A DNA stretch of 64,000 bases from Euzebyella saccharophila (GCF_014855495.1 NZ_JACYFJ010000001.1:868001-932000); one strand, 5' to 3'. Shown: positions 51,973 through 60,818, counted from the stretch's first letter. The notes: generated by a model not told the origin, from the letters alone. Numbers and translations are program-made.

Positions 51973-52449
51973 ATGAGTAAAGTATCTTACTATACACCGG
52001 AAGGATTAAAGAAATTAAGAGAGGAACTTAATCAATTAAAGGATGTGGAACGTCCAAAGGCGTCCCAAGCCATTGCTGAGGCAAGGGATAAGGGAGACCT
52101 TTCGGAAAATGCCGAATATGATGCGGCCAAAGAGGCGCAAGGTCTTTTGGAGATGAAAATTTCCAAAATGGAAGAGACCTTGGCCAATGCCCGTTTAATT
52201 GATGAATCCCAACTGGATACTTCCAAGGTTTTAGTGCTCTCTACAGTAAAGTTAAAGAACCAGACCAACGGTATGGAAATGAAATATACCTTGGTAGCCG
52301 AAAGTGAGGCCGATTTAAAATCTGGAAAGATTTCGGTCAATTCACCCATTGGTAAAGGACTTTTAGGTAAAAGTGTAGGGGATGTAGCCGAAATTACAGT
52401 TCCCAACGGTACTCTTAAATTTGATATTCTGGAAATTACCAGAAGTTAA
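51973..52449 (+). CDS. greA: Transcription elongation factor GreA
   Basis: 158 residues with the coiled-coil finger (MSKVSYYTPEGLKKLREELNQLKDVERPKASQAIAEARDKGDLSENAEYDAAKEAQGLLEMKI), whose acidic tip around the conserved GDLSENAEYDAA rescues backtracked RNA polymerase, and the C-terminal FKBP-like domain (GMEMKYTLVAESEADLKSGKISVNSPIGKGLLGKSVGDVAEITVPNG). It is followed after 20 bases by the HIT-family gene, as in many Bacteroidota. Confidence 0.97.
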   Translation: MSKVSYYTPEGLKKLREELNQLKDVERPKASQAIAEARDKGDLSENAEYDAAKEAQGLLEMKISKMEETLANARLIDESQLDTSKVLVLSTVKLKNQTNGMEMKYTLVAESEADLKSGKISVNSPIGKGLLGKSVGDVAEITVPNGTLKFDILEITRS

Positions 52450-52469
52450 TCGCCTTAAAATTTTAATAG

Positions 52470-52871
52470 ATGGCATCCATATTCACAAAAATTATCAACG
52501 GAGAGATACCTTGCTATAAAATTGCCGAAGATGATCAGTTCTTCGCTTTTTTGGATATCAACCCCAATGCCAAAGGACATACACTTTGCGTACCCAAAAA
52601 GGAGGTAGACCGTATTTTGGACTTGGATGAAGAAACATACATGGGCCTAATGGCCTTTTCCAGAAAAGTTGGATTGGCCATTGAGTCCGCTATTGATTGT
52701 AAGCGCGTTGGGATGTCCGTAATTGGGATAGAGGTTCCGCATGTGCATGTGCATCTTATTCCACTCAACGGAATGGAGGATGCTACCTTTCAAAAAAAGG
52801 AGACATTGAGCAATGAAGCTTTTGAAGCTACGGCCGCGGCCATTAAAGCAAAATTGCAAAGCTCTATATAA
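52470..52871 (+). CDS. HIT-family protein
   Basis: 133 residues of the HINT branch of the histidine-triad hydrolases: SIFTKIINGEIPCYKIAEDDQFFAFLDINPNAKGHTLCVPKK and the active-site triad in VPHVHVHLIPLNG. It probably hydrolyses nucleotide phosphoramidates or adenylates. It is co-transcribed with greA. Its 3' end overlaps that of the next gene, read the other way, by eight bases. Confidence 0.94.
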   Translation: MASIFTKIINGEIPCYKIAEDDQFFAFLDINPNAKGHTLCVPKKEVDRILDLDEETYMGLMAFSRKVGLAIESAIDCKRVGMSVIGIEVPHVHVHLIPLNGMEDATFQKKETLSNEAFEATAAAIKAKLQSSI

Positions 52872-53217
52872 GGTTTTGCTGAAACAGAAAGTAAATGCCG
52901 GCGGCTACAATAGCTATACCACCGAATAAAAGAATCCAAAATAAGGATGTAAAGGAACGGGAAGCAGGTTGAGGCTGTGCCATTTTCTGATAATAATCGA
53001 ACGTTCGTTCAATATCCTCCGTCCAACTGACCGGATAAATAGTGCTATTGCACTTGTTGCAAATAAGTTGGTGCGAAATTTCATCACTTACCCTATAAGC
53101 AAATTTGCTCGCGTAATGTTTTTGATAGAAAGAAAGTTTGAGGTCTTGGTTAAAGCATTCCGGACAATTATTGGTAAGGTCTGCTTCTTTAATGACCATT
53201 AATTTTTCCTTAGACAT
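52864..53217 (-). CDS. Zinc-ribbon protein with C-terminal membrane anchor
   Basis: 117 residues. Two Cys pairs, CPECFNQ (about 18-24) and CNKCNST (about 53-59), form a probable zinc ribbon. The C terminus is one membrane helix (FWILLFGGIAIVAAGIYFLF, about 92-111), so the ribbon faces the cytoplasm as a tail-anchored protein. It lies 34 bases downstream of the sensor kinase gene in the same direction and may belong to its operon. The function is unknown. Confidence 0.72.
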   Translation of the reverse strand: MSKEKLMVIKEADLTNNCPECFNQDLKLSFYQKHYASKFAYRVSDEISHQLICNKCNSTIYPVSWTEDIERTFDYYQKMAQPQPASRSFTSLFWILLFGGIAIVAAGIYFLFQQNLI

Positions 53218-53251
53218 ACATACTGTTTTTAAGTGCCGAAAAATTTCGGAC

Positions 53252-54403
53252 TTAAGTTTCGATTCGTTTTAGGGAAATCTGCATAATCGTACCCGCTTTG
53301 CTAGAGGTAAGCACTCTAATTTTTCCCTTGTGGTACTCCTCCACGATTCGTTTTACCAAAGAAAGGCCCAGGCCCCATCCTCTTTTTTTGGAGGTAACCC
53401 CAGGATTGAAAATGGACTGGAAATCGCTTTTTGGAATACCATGCCCTGTATCGGACACCTGTATATGTACGTTCTTACCGTCCGAAAGGATTTTTATTCC
53501 AATTTCTCCTTTTCCTTTCATGGCATCAATGCCATTTTTGACCAAGTTTTCAATGGTCCAATGATAGAGGCTTTTGTTTAAAAGCACGGGCAAGTGCGCT
53601 ATTTGGGTTTCAAATGAAAATTTGATAAGATCAGAACTACGAAGCTTTAAATATTCATAGGCCTCCTTGGTCTGCTCTACAATATCCTGTGCATCCAATT
53701 TGGGTAAAGATCCAATTTTGGAAAAACGTTCGGTAATGGTTTCCAATCTTGAAATATCCTTTTGGATTTCTTGGGTAATCTCAGGATTGATTTTTTCGGC
53801 CTTTAAAAGTTCGTTCCAACCCAATAAAGAAGAAAGGGGAGTGCCAATTTGGTGTGCTGTCTCCTTCGCCATACCCGCCCATAATTTATTCTGTTCAGAA
53901 GCTTTGTTTGTCTTGAAAAAGAAAAAAATAACGGCACCAAAAAGAAAAATAATGAGTAACAGGGCAATGGGGTAAAACTTGAGTTTGTTCAAAACTTCTG
54001 AGTTTCCATAATACAATGTGGCCAAATGCTCACCTTGTTGATCAATGGATATGGGAACATTCTCGTTTTGGAATTTTTTTATTCGTTGTTGAATATATGC
54101 CGTATCATGTACCCGTTCTGGCGGCATGTTGTTGGTTTTGATGGACCCGTCCTTATTAACCAATATCATTGGGGTAGAAGTATTGTTTTGAAAAACCTTG
54201 AGGTGTAGGTTACCCAAATCCATATCTTCTGAAGAAGCTTGAAATTCTGATTGGGCCGTTGCCCATATCTCCATTTTTAGACGCTCTTCTTCTTTAAATT
54301 TTTTAAAAAAACTGTTGGTATTCCATAAAATAAGACTTACGATAACAAAAGATGCTATCAATAAAAAGATATTGGAGGTCTTATTTTTAGGGTTAAAATT
54401 CAT
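53252..54403 (-). CDS. Membrane sensor histidine kinase
   Basis: 383 residues with a membrane helix near the N terminus (IFLLIASFVIVSLILWNT), a short periplasmic domain of about 110 residues, a second helix (FYPIALLLIIFLFGAVIFFFF) and a kinase core. The phospho-acceptor motif is AKETAHQIGTPLSSLLGWNELL, of the HQIxTPL type known in Bacteroidota. The HATPase domain has NLVKNGIDAMKGKGEIGI, DTGHGIPKSDFQSIF and KRGWGLGLSLVKRIVEEYH. No response regulator is adjacent; the signal is unknown. Confidence 0.9.
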   Translation of the reverse strand: MNFNPKNKTSNIFLLIASFVIVSLILWNTNSFFKKFKEEERLKMEIWATAQSEFQASSEDMDLGNLHLKVFQNNTSTPMILVNKDGSIKTNNMPPERVHDTAYIQQRIKKFQNENVPISIDQQGEHLATLYYGNSEVLNKLKFYPIALLLIIFLFGAVIFFFFKTNKASEQNKLWAGMAKETAHQIGTPLSSLLGWNELLKAEKINPEITQEIQKDISRLETITERFSKIGSLPKLDAQDIVEQTKEAYEYLKLRSSDLIKFSFETQIAHLPVLLNKSLYHWTIENLVKNGIDAMKGKGEIGIKILSDGKNVHIQVSDTGHGIPKSDFQSIFNPGVTSKKRGWGLGLSLVKRIVEEYHKGKIRVLTSSKAGTIMQISLKRIET

Positions 54404-54541
54404 TAAGAAATAATCTATGCCAACCCAGAATTTACATCGTGCGTTGTGTTCTCACCAAATATAACGTAAACAAGCGCAAATTGGTATAATTACAGCTTTT
54501 GAGCCTCAGTCTCCCTATTAGAAATTTGTATCTTTAGGACT

Positions 54542-55432
54542 ATGGCAAAAGAAATGATTTCAATACTTCCGGGGAGTGTTTCAACGGGGGAATTGCACGG
54601 ATATCTTTTAGGGGCTGTGGGGCCTAGGCCAATTGCATTCGCGAGTACGGTAGATGAAAAAGGCCGGCCTAATTTATCACCTTTCAGTTTTTTTAATGTC
54701 TTTGGAAGCAATCCGCCCATACTCATTTTTTCACCGGCACGTAGGGTTAGGGACAATACTACCAAGCACACCTTACAAAACGTGCTACTGACCAAGGAAG
54801 TGGTCATCAATATGGTCAATTTTGATATGGTGCAACAGATGTCACTTTCCAGTACGGAATATCCTAAAGGCACCAACGAGTTTGAGAAAAGCGGACTCAC
54901 CATGGTTAAGTCGGATGTAGTGCAGCCTTTTAGAGTGGGAGAATCGCCTGTACAATTTGAATGTAAGGTTACAAAAGTAGAAGCTCTGGGAAGGGATGGA
55001 GGTGCTGGTAACCTCATTTTTTCCGAGGTAGTCAAAATACATATAGATCCCGCAATTATGGATGCTAACGGAGCAATTGATCAGCGTAAAATAGACCAAG
55101 TGGCACGAATGGGAGGCAATTGGTACACTAGGGCGAATAAGGGAATGTTTGCAGTGCCAAAGCCCCTATCAAGTATTGGAATGGGTGTGGATGCCCTGCC
55201 CAGTGCCATCAGGAACAGTACAGTGCTTACCGGAAATGATTTGGGTCTTCTGGGGAATATAGAAGAAAAACCATCTTCTAATGAGGTGGATGAATTTTTA
55301 AAGGAAAATTCTGGTTACAAGGGGTTGGATACCGAACAATTGCATCAACAGGCCCAAAAGTTATTGGCAAAGGGTGATGTGGCCACCGCCTGGAAAATTC
55401 TAATGATCAATGAAACGAATACAGTTATTTGA
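54542..55432 (+). CDS. Flavin reductase-like FMN-binding protein
   Basis: 296 residues with the DIM6/NTAB flavin-reductase domain (PF01613): VGPRPIAFASTVDEKGRPNLSPFSFFNVFGSNPPILIFSPA, VINMVNFDMVQQMSLSSTEYPKGTNEFEKSGL and a conserved LIFSEVVKIHID. The domain binds FMN and reduces or transfers flavin. The tail of about 70 residues after it (LGNIEEKPSSNEVDEFLKEN, a helical stretch) is longer than in simple reductases. The next gene starts inside its last 23 bases, which implies translational coupling. Confidence 0.87.
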   Translation: MAKEMISILPGSVSTGELHGYLLGAVGPRPIAFASTVDEKGRPNLSPFSFFNVFGSNPPILIFSPARRVRDNTTKHTLQNVLLTKEVVINMVNFDMVQQMSLSSTEYPKGTNEFEKSGLTMVKSDVVQPFRVGESPVQFECKVTKVEALGRDGGAGNLIFSEVVKIHIDPAIMDANGAIDQRKIDQVARMGGNWYTRANKGMFAVPKPLSSIGMGVDALPSAIRNSTVLTGNDLGLLGNIEEKPSSNEVDEFLKENSGYKGLDTEQLHQQAQKLLAKGDVATAWKILMINETNTVI

Positions 55433-56216
55433 GTTCGAGGATTTTTCATGGTTCCCCACTTCCGTACGAACTGGTATGACCAATTTAATTGAGGTACTGC
55501 ACCGTATGATGGGTATTTCCAAGGTATTGTCCAATCACTTGGCAGGAATTCTTAAGGAAAATAATCTTAAACAAATTGTTGATTTAGGCTCGGGCTCCGG
55601 TGGGTGTATGCCAGATATCCTTGAGCAGTTGCATCAAACTGATGGGTTGCAACATGTTCAATTGTTGATTACGGATCTGTATCCCAATAAAAAAATCATC
55701 GAAAAATTTGCTGCGGACGGGAATCCTAAAACTTCCTACCATCACAGTTCAGTAAATGCTACCGATTTGTCTCAAGTGCCTGCCGGTCTCAAAACCATGG
55801 TGAATAGTTTTCATCATATGCCTCCTAAAGCAGCAAGACAGATTTTGAAAACTGCAAAGGATAATAACGAACCCATTTTAATCTATGAAATGGCAGAAAA
55901 CAACATGCCGTTATTACTTTGGTGGCTTCTTTTGCCCATTTCATTGGTCCTGCTTGTAGTGATGGTTTTTTTCATGACGCCATTCGTAAAGAACTTAACT
56001 TTAAAACAAGTTTTGTTGACGTACCTCATTCCTGTAATTCCAATTTGTTATGCTTGGGATGGACAGGCTTCGTTACCTAGAATGTACGCCATGAAAGACA
56101 TGGATGTACTTTTAAATGGGCTTCACTCAGATACGTATAGTTGGAGCAAAGGGCCGGCGTTAAGGGCAAACGGCAAACCATTGGGTACATATCTTTTGGG
56201 AATGCCCAAGGCTTGA
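55410..56216 (+). CDS. SAM-dependent methyltransferase-like protein with membrane helix
   Basis: 268 residues. A class I methyltransferase fold is suggested by IVDLGSGSGGCMPDILEQLHQ (motif I), LLITDLYPNKKIIEKFAA and KTMVNSFHHMPPKAARQILKTAKD. A hydrophobic stretch of about 35 residues follows (LLLWWLLLPISLVLLVVMVFFMTPF), so it is membrane-attached in the C-terminal third. Such proteins in Bacteroidota are usually labelled class I SAM-dependent methyltransferase of unknown substrate. It overlaps the flavin-reductase gene by 23 bases. Confidence 0.78.
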   Translation: MKRIQLFEFEDFSWFPTSVRTGMTNLIEVLHRMMGISKVLSNHLAGILKENNLKQIVDLGSGSGGCMPDILEQLHQTDGLQHVQLLITDLYPNKKIIEKFAADGNPKTSYHHSSVNATDLSQVPAGLKTMVNSFHHMPPKAARQILKTAKDNNEPILIYEMAENNMPLLLWWLLLPISLVLLVVMVFFMTPFVKNLTLKQVLLTYLIPVIPICYAWDGQASLPRMYAMKDMDVLLNGLHSDTYSWSKGPALRANGKPLGTYLLGMPKA

Positions 56217-56350
56217 AATTTTGCATTTTAACTAGGAGATGTTTTTGGGATACGATCATTAATAACTTCTTTTCTTTTTCTTAGGTGGATCATTACAATA
56301 ACCCTACTTTTAAAAATTAAATAGTTTCAGTTAACATATAATTCGTAGTC

Positions 56351-56728
56351 ATGGAAGTACAGGGAAAAATTAAGAAAATCGGCGAGGTTCAAACCTTTGG
56401 AAACAATGGTTTTAGAAAGCGAGAAGTGGTAGTAACGACGGAGGAGCAATACCCACAGCATTTAATGATAGAATTTGTTCAGGATAAAACAGATTTACTG
56501 AACAATTACAATATTGGACAAGATGTAAAGGTAAGTATCAACCTTAGGGGTAGGGAGTGGACCAACCCTCAAGGCGAGGTAAAATACTTTAACTCCATTC
56601 AGGGATGGAGAATAGAAAACTTACAACAAGAGCCTAGTGGCGGACAAATGCCTCCGGTTCCACCGGCAGATGCTTTTGCCCCCGTAGATGATCTAAATGA
56701 GGAAGATCATGATGATTTGCCTTTCTAG
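56351..56728 (+). CDS. DUF3127 OB-fold-like protein with SSB-type tail
   Basis: 125 residues. MEVQGKIKKIGEVQTFGNNGFRKREVVVTTEEQYPQHLMIEFVQDKTDLL to WTNPQGEVKYFNSIQGWRIE is the DUF3127 domain, which resembles an OB fold. A short linker rich in Pro follows, and the protein ends DDLPF, the same acidic tip as SSB in this window (20775-21245). The tip suggests that it competes for or shares SSB partners and binds single-stranded nucleic acid; this is inference. It is monocistronic, with a terminator. Confidence 0.85.
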   Translation: MEVQGKIKKIGEVQTFGNNGFRKREVVVTTEEQYPQHLMIEFVQDKTDLLNNYNIGQDVKVSINLRGREWTNPQGEVKYFNSIQGWRIENLQQEPSGGQMPPVPPADAFAPVDDLNEEDHDDLPF

Positions 56729-56749
56729 ATTAGTATTTTAAAAATATTG

Positions 56750-56783
56750 ACCCGTGTTCAACTTATGTTCACGGGTTTTTTTA
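56750..56783 (+). terminator. Terminator of the DUF3127 gene
   Basis: CCCGTG (56751-56756) pairs with CACGGG (56770-56775) over a 13-base loop, followed by seven T. Confidence 0.8.
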
Positions 56784-56828
56784 TGCGTAATCGTTTCTAT
56801 GCGTAAGTTTTTCTTAGTTCAATTTATA

Positions 56829-56836
56829 TACTTTTG
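56829..56836 (+). promoter_or_regulatory. Putative promoter -7 box of aat
   Basis: TACTTTTG fits TAnnTTTG and lies 16 bases before the aat ATG. No clear -33 TTG. Confidence 0.45.
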
Positions 56837-56852
56837 AAACAAATAGCTTTAG

Positions 56853-57506
56853 ATGTATATTGTTTCTGAAAAGCTTGAATTCCCACCCATTGAAAATGCA
56901 AATGAGGAGGGATTATTGGCTGTTGGCGGTGACCTTTCTCCAGAGCGTTTATTGTTGGCCTATAGAAGTGGAATCTTTCCTTGGTTCAATGATGATGCTA
57001 TTATAATGTGGTGGTCTCCAGACCCAAGAATGATTCTAAGACCAAGGGAAGTGAAGATTTCAAAAAGCATGCGAAAGATTCTCAAGTCCGATAACTTCCA
57101 GTTAACTAAAAACAAAAGCTTTCAAGAGGTAATAAGAAACTGTTCTCAAGTTGCAAGAAAAGACCAAGATGGCACTTGGATTACCCAAAAAATGCAAAAC
57201 GCTTATAGGGAGCTACACCTAATGGAGAAGGCCGTTTCATATGAGGTTTGGCAAGATACTACTTTGGTCGGCGGACTCTACGGTATAGATTTGGGCCACG
57301 TATTTTGCGGGGAAAGTATGTTCTCTACGGTGAGTAATGCTTCTAAATTCGCTTTTATAAAAATGGCCCAAGAATTGGAAAGCAAAAATTATCTCATGGT
57401 AGATTGCCAGATGTATACCGATCACTTGGCCAGTTTGGGTGCAAAGGAAGTGCCACGCGAGACGTTTTTGGAACTTCTAAAGAGAGAAAACAAGACTGGC
57501 CAATAA
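56853..57506 (+). CDS. aat: Leucyl/phenylalanyl-tRNA--protein transferase
   Basis: Adds Leu or Phe to proteins with N-terminal Lys or Arg, marking them for ClpAP in the N-end rule pathway. Family stretches: EEGLLAVGGDLSPERLLLAYRSGIFPWF, WWSPDPRMILRPREVKISKSMRKIL, TWITQKMQNAYRELHLMEKAVSYEVW, LVGGLYGIDLGHVFCGESMFS and LMVDCQMYTDHLASLGAKEVPRETFL. At 217 residues it is normal. The 3' end overlaps that of the DUF2490 gene on the other strand by 30 bases. Confidence 0.96.
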   Translation: MYIVSEKLEFPPIENANEEGLLAVGGDLSPERLLLAYRSGIFPWFNDDAIIMWWSPDPRMILRPREVKISKSMRKILKSDNFQLTKNKSFQEVIRNCSQVARKDQDGTWITQKMQNAYRELHLMEKAVSYEVWQDTTLVGGLYGIDLGHVFCGESMFSTVSNASKFAFIKMAQELESKNYLMVDCQMYTDHLASLGAKEVPRETFLELLKRENKTGQ

Positions 57507-58166
57507 AAGCATGACATAGGCGGGTTCCTGCCCGTAATTTTCAATACGGTATTCCAGCCCTGTCTGTAATTTGGTTACGGGGTTTACCAGCCATCCAATT
57601 TGGGAGGTGAGCCTTTGATCAAATTCTGGTTTTTGTGACTTGGCTGCGCTGAGCAGAGCTTCCGTTGAAATCAAAAAATAAGCTTCGCCCACGTCTAACT
57701 TTTCACCGCTTAAAGGCGTATCTAAAGCAAATCTATATCGAAATCTATGCGTAGTAACAGACGGACTTATTCTTTGCTCTACCCTAAAACGGTTTCCCAA
57801 CCTTAAACTCCCATTTCTATTGGTAATGTTATATTGTTCCGTAAGTCGCAATTCGTTTTCCTTGTCATTTTCAAAATGTTCCCGCCATCTATATTTTACC
57901 CCCAAAGCGATACTCTGGTCAAAGCCGATATTTAGCTTTGAGAAATGGGAAATTTCCAGTTGCCTCACCTTGAGTTGAAGTTCCTCATCATAGAGGTAAC
58001 TTCTGTTAGCAAACTCAAAGTTATGGGAGTAGTTGGTAGCCACATCATAATTGATGGCCACATTGGGCTCTGTATAAAAAACAAAATTTTCCTGCCCCCG
58101 TAAACTTGTTGCCCAAACAATCGTAATGAAAATGAGCGTAAAAAGTCTAGTAAAGAACATGGTCAT
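57477..58166 (-). CDS. DUF2490 outer-membrane protein
   Basis: 229 residues with a signal peptide (ending LRGQ at about 25) and alternating strands typical of a barrel (KYRWREHFENDKENELRLTEQYNIT, RLGNRFRVEQRI, THRFRYRFALDTPL, QTGLEYRIENYG, ending VFSL). This is DUF2490, a family found in many Bacteroidota and Chlorobiota outer membranes. Its start overlaps the upstream gene's stop by 20 bases, so the two are coupled. No function is known. Confidence 0.82.
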   Translation of the reverse strand: MTMFFTRLFTLIFITIVWATSLRGQENFVFYTEPNVAINYDVATNYSHNFEFANRSYLYDEELQLKVRQLEISHFSKLNIGFDQSIALGVKYRWREHFENDKENELRLTEQYNITNRNGSLRLGNRFRVEQRISPSVTTHRFRYRFALDTPLSGEKLDVGEAYFLISTEALLSAAKSQKPEFDQRLTSQIGWLVNPVTKLQTGLEYRIENYGQEPAYVMLLLASLVFSL

Positions 58167-58734
58167 AATTAGGAGGAAGCGACTTTCTTATTTTTTCAAA
58201 ACCGCCATTGGCATTAAAAAGTATTTCAAATTGTTCATAGCCAGAATCACCTTTACCAGAGACAATAAGTTCGTATTTAATGGTAGGAAGCATCAAATTT
58301 TGAAATGCATTTCTTAAGGTAGTTTCAATAGGGTCTGCGCCAACAGGGTATTGCTGTTGCATTCTCCTAATCCTATACCTTTTAAATTTCTTTTCCAGGT
58401 ACTTGGTCATTAGGGAATAAGAATCATTGGGGATATCTATTGACTTTATGAGAATCTCAACATCTTCCAGAACTCCATCCTCATCAAACTCAACGCTGTA
58501 ATGTAAGCGGTCTTTTTTAAATTTTGCCTCATAGCTAACCTTGGTGCTATCTGTTTCTTTGTAAAACCGTACACGTTTTGCATTTTCCAACTTAGTGGAA
58601 ATAAGTTCAAGCGCCTTCTCCGGAAATTGCGATTTTTTTATGCGGTACTCACGCTCATATTTATTTTGGGCCGTACCAAATTGAACGAAAAATAGCAGGC
58701 AAAGACTTAATAGGGTGAAAAATGGTTTCTTCAT
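58147..58734 (-). CDS. Exported hypothetical protein, 195 residues
   Basis: A signal peptide (MKKPFFTLLSLCLLFFVQFGTAQ) is followed by about 170 residues that seem to hold two repeats of a strand-helix unit (VRFYKETDSTKVSYEAKFKKDRLHYSVEFDEDGVLEDVEI and IKYELIVSGKGDSGYEQFEILFNANGGFEKI). The halves recall PepSY-like folds, but I do not recognise the family for certain. The start at 58734 is preferred over 58755, which lies inside the glycosylase gene upstream. It is in one run with the glycosylase and DUF2490 genes. Confidence 0.68.
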   Translation of the reverse strand: MKKPFFTLLSLCLLFFVQFGTAQNKYEREYRIKKSQFPEKALELISTKLENAKRVRFYKETDSTKVSYEAKFKKDRLHYSVEFDEDGVLEDVEILIKSIDIPNDSYSLMTKYLEKKFKRYRIRRMQQQYPVGADPIETTLRNAFQNLMLPTIKYELIVSGKGDSGYEQFEILFNANGGFEKIRKSLPPNYDHVLY

Positions 58735-58744
58735 AAATTTTTGA

Positions 58745-59308
58745 CTAAACTTCATTATATCTAAAGCAATCTGTTTCGTGATCGTTTACCATTCCGGTAG
58801 CTTGCATAAAAGCATAGACAATGGTACTGCCCACAAATTTAAAACCTCTCTTTTTTAAATCTTTACTTATTTGGTCTGAAATTTCAGTGGTTGCAGGAGC
58901 ATCTTTATAAAACTTTACGTTATTTTTAATCGGTTGGTGGTTTACAAAGTTCCAAATGTAATGGCTAAAACTTCCAAACTCTTCTTGAACTTTCAAGAAT
59001 GCTTGAGCATTACCGACAGTGGCATTAATTTTTAGTTTGTTTCTAATGATGCCGGCATTCTGTCTCAAAGCTTCCTTCTTCGCCTCATCATAGGTGGCGA
59101 TTTTTCGGTAATCGAAATGATCAAAGGCCTCTTTAAAATTTCCGCGCTTTTTTAATATGGTAATCCAGCTGAGTCCAGCCTGAAAAGATTCCAATAACAA
59201 AAATTCAAACAAAGTTTCGTCATCTTTCACGGGTACGCCCCATTCTTGGTCATGGTAGGCTTCATAAAGCTCATCGCCTAAGCACCATCCACATCGGTGT
59301 TTGCTCAT
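58745..59308 (-). CDS. tag: DNA-3-methyladenine glycosylase I
   Basis: 187 residues of the Tag family: RCGWCLGDELYEAYHDQEWGVPVKDDETLFEFLLLESFQAGLSWITILKKR, YKIATYDEAK-type helix, GIIRNKLKINATVGNAQAFLKVQEEFGSFSHYIW and the C-terminal KKRGFKFVGSTIVYAFMQATGMVNDHETDCFRY. Cys4, His17 and the last His and Cys form the zinc site of Tag. It excises 3-methyladenine from DNA. It is the first gene of a run with two exported proteins that have no repair role. Confidence 0.95.
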   Translation of the reverse strand: MSKHRCGWCLGDELYEAYHDQEWGVPVKDDETLFEFLLLESFQAGLSWITILKKRGNFKEAFDHFDYRKIATYDEAKKEALRQNAGIIRNKLKINATVGNAQAFLKVQEEFGSFSHYIWNFVNHQPIKNNVKFYKDAPATTEISDQISKDLKKRGFKFVGSTIVYAFMQATGMVNDHETDCFRYNEV

Positions 59309-59483
59309 ATTTGAAATATTATAAGATAAAGATAAAAGATTTATGAAGCAATTAAAGAAGTTCAGAGCTAGGGAAAACCATAAAATGTTTGCTTTGACTT
59401 TCGCTTAAATAGTATATAACATTTTTTGTAAGTTTTTGGGCGCAACTACAACTAAAGTAACCCAATTTTAGAGTAAATTATTT

Positions 59484-60113
59484 ATGTCCGTTTCCACTAT
59501 TAAAGAAAAAACTGTTCGAGAATTAATCGATAATGCCCTTTCGCAGGCCATTTCATATGGCGATTATAGGGCCATGGTGAACCAATTAGCATTGGAGGGG
59601 AAAGCTACAGGTCCCAATCAAACCGAGGCTCTGGCCAATTATACGATGCTTAACGACAGACGTATGAAGCGCTTTGATAAAACCGTAAAGGTTTCTGATG
59701 CGCAAATCGAAACGATTAAGAAATTAGATAGAAAAATTACTTTTTTGGTGCTTACCGAAAGTTGGTGTGGCGATGCTTCCCCATCGTTGCCGGTGATGAA
59801 CAAAATTACCGAGCATACTGAAAAGATAGACTTTAAGGTCGTTTTAAGAGATGAACACGAAGCATTGATGAATAGATTTCTGACCAATGGGGCCATGTCC
59901 ATTCCTAAATTGATTATTCTTGATTCAGAGACAAAAGAAGTTTTAGGCGATTGGGGCCCACGGCCGCAACCTGCAGCTCAAATGGTTTTGGATCACAAAG
60001 CGCAATACGGTAAAATAATGCCAGAGTTAAAAGAAGAATTACAACAATGGTATAACAAAGATAAGGGGCAGACCATTTTAAATGAGCTCTTAGCGAGCCT
60101 TCCCTTGAAATAA
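59484..60113 (+). CDS. Thioredoxin-like protein with a single active-site cysteine
   Basis: 209 residues. The N-terminal 75 are helical. A thioredoxin fold follows (ITFLVLTESWCGDASPSLPVMNKITEH, IDFKVVLRDEHEALMNRFLTNGAMSIPKLIILD with the cis-proline SIPK). The usual CxxC is replaced by CGDA, so only the first cysteine is left and a disulphide exchange cycle is unlikely without another cysteine. It occurs widely in Bacteroidota under the name thioredoxin family protein. No partner gene is obvious. Its stop overlaps the end of the TonB-like gene by 24 bases. Confidence 0.85.
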   Translation: MSVSTIKEKTVRELIDNALSQAISYGDYRAMVNQLALEGKATGPNQTEALANYTMLNDRRMKRFDKTVKVSDAQIETIKKLDRKITFLVLTESWCGDASPSLPVMNKITEHTEKIDFKVVLRDEHEALMNRFLTNGAMSIPKLIILDSETKEVLGDWGPRPQPAAQMVLDHKAQYGKIMPELKEELQQWYNKDKGQTILNELLASLPLK

Positions 60114-60818
60114 ATAAGTAATAGTGCCTTTTTGATTGGCTTTTGATGAAGAGCTAAACTTTGCTTTATAGGCGTAGGCGATAGCATTTTCTACCAAGCA
60201 GCCATTTGAAGTACCTGAACTTTTTGCGTTAAAATCGGCATCAATTACATTTCCTGCAGAGTTTACCTCAATATTGATAACAACTTTTCCGCCCTCAATA
60301 CAGGTGTATATAGGAGGTGGCAATCTATATCCGTTACGCTCTACTAAAGAAAATGAAACCGAAGTACGCCTTTTGGCCAAATTATTGGTGAACTCTTGTT
60401 TCTGGGCCTCTTTTTCGCCTAGCATTTGTTTGGCTTCCTCCCGTTTTTTACGTAATTCTTTTACCCTTTCCGCATACTCCGAATCTGAAATTTCATCACT
60501 GTTTTCACCTTCTTCGGCAGTACTTCTTTCCTCTAAAATCTCTTGCAAGGTTTTTAAAGGTTCAGGATTACCGTAACTAGGTTTTGCAGTTTCGTTATAG
60601 GCCATATGGCTTTTTACCAATTCGGACTCTTCCATTTCTTCCTCAACTTCCTCCTCTTCTTCAAGTTCCTCCAAAATCTCATCTTCCAAAAGCATCTCTA
60701 CCACATATTCATCCTCTTCTTCTGTTCCCCCCAAATGAATGTTGTAAAGGCACAACACCACGATTCCCATGGAGAAAAAGGTGATTAGAAAAGATAATTG
60801 TTTGCGATTGAGATTCAT
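60090..60818 (-). CDS. TonB-like energy transducer with acidic spacer
   Basis: 242 residues. One N-terminal membrane helix (LSFLITFFSMGIVVLCLYN) is followed by a periplasmic spacer. Residues 33-66 are almost wholly Glu and hydrophobic, unlike the Pro-Lys-rich spacer of classical TonB. The C-terminal 70 residues (YTCIEGGKVVINIEVNSAGNVIDADFNAKSSGTSNGCLVENAIAYAYKAKFS) have the TonB/AgmX-like fold. It may serve one of the two TonB-dependent receptors in the window, or another envelope process. The gene lies alone, 73 bases after truB. Confidence 0.8.
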   Translation of the reverse strand: MNLNRKQLSFLITFFSMGIVVLCLYNIHLGGTEEEDEYVVEMLLEDEILEELEEEEEVEEEMEESELVKSHMAYNETAKPSYGNPEPLKTLQEILEERSTAEEGENSDEISDSEYAERVKELRKKREEAKQMLGEKEAQKQEFTNNLAKRRTSVSFSLVERNGYRLPPPIYTCIEGGKVVINIEVNSAGNVIDADFNAKSSGTSNGCLVENAIAYAYKAKFSSSSKANQKGTITYLFQGKAR

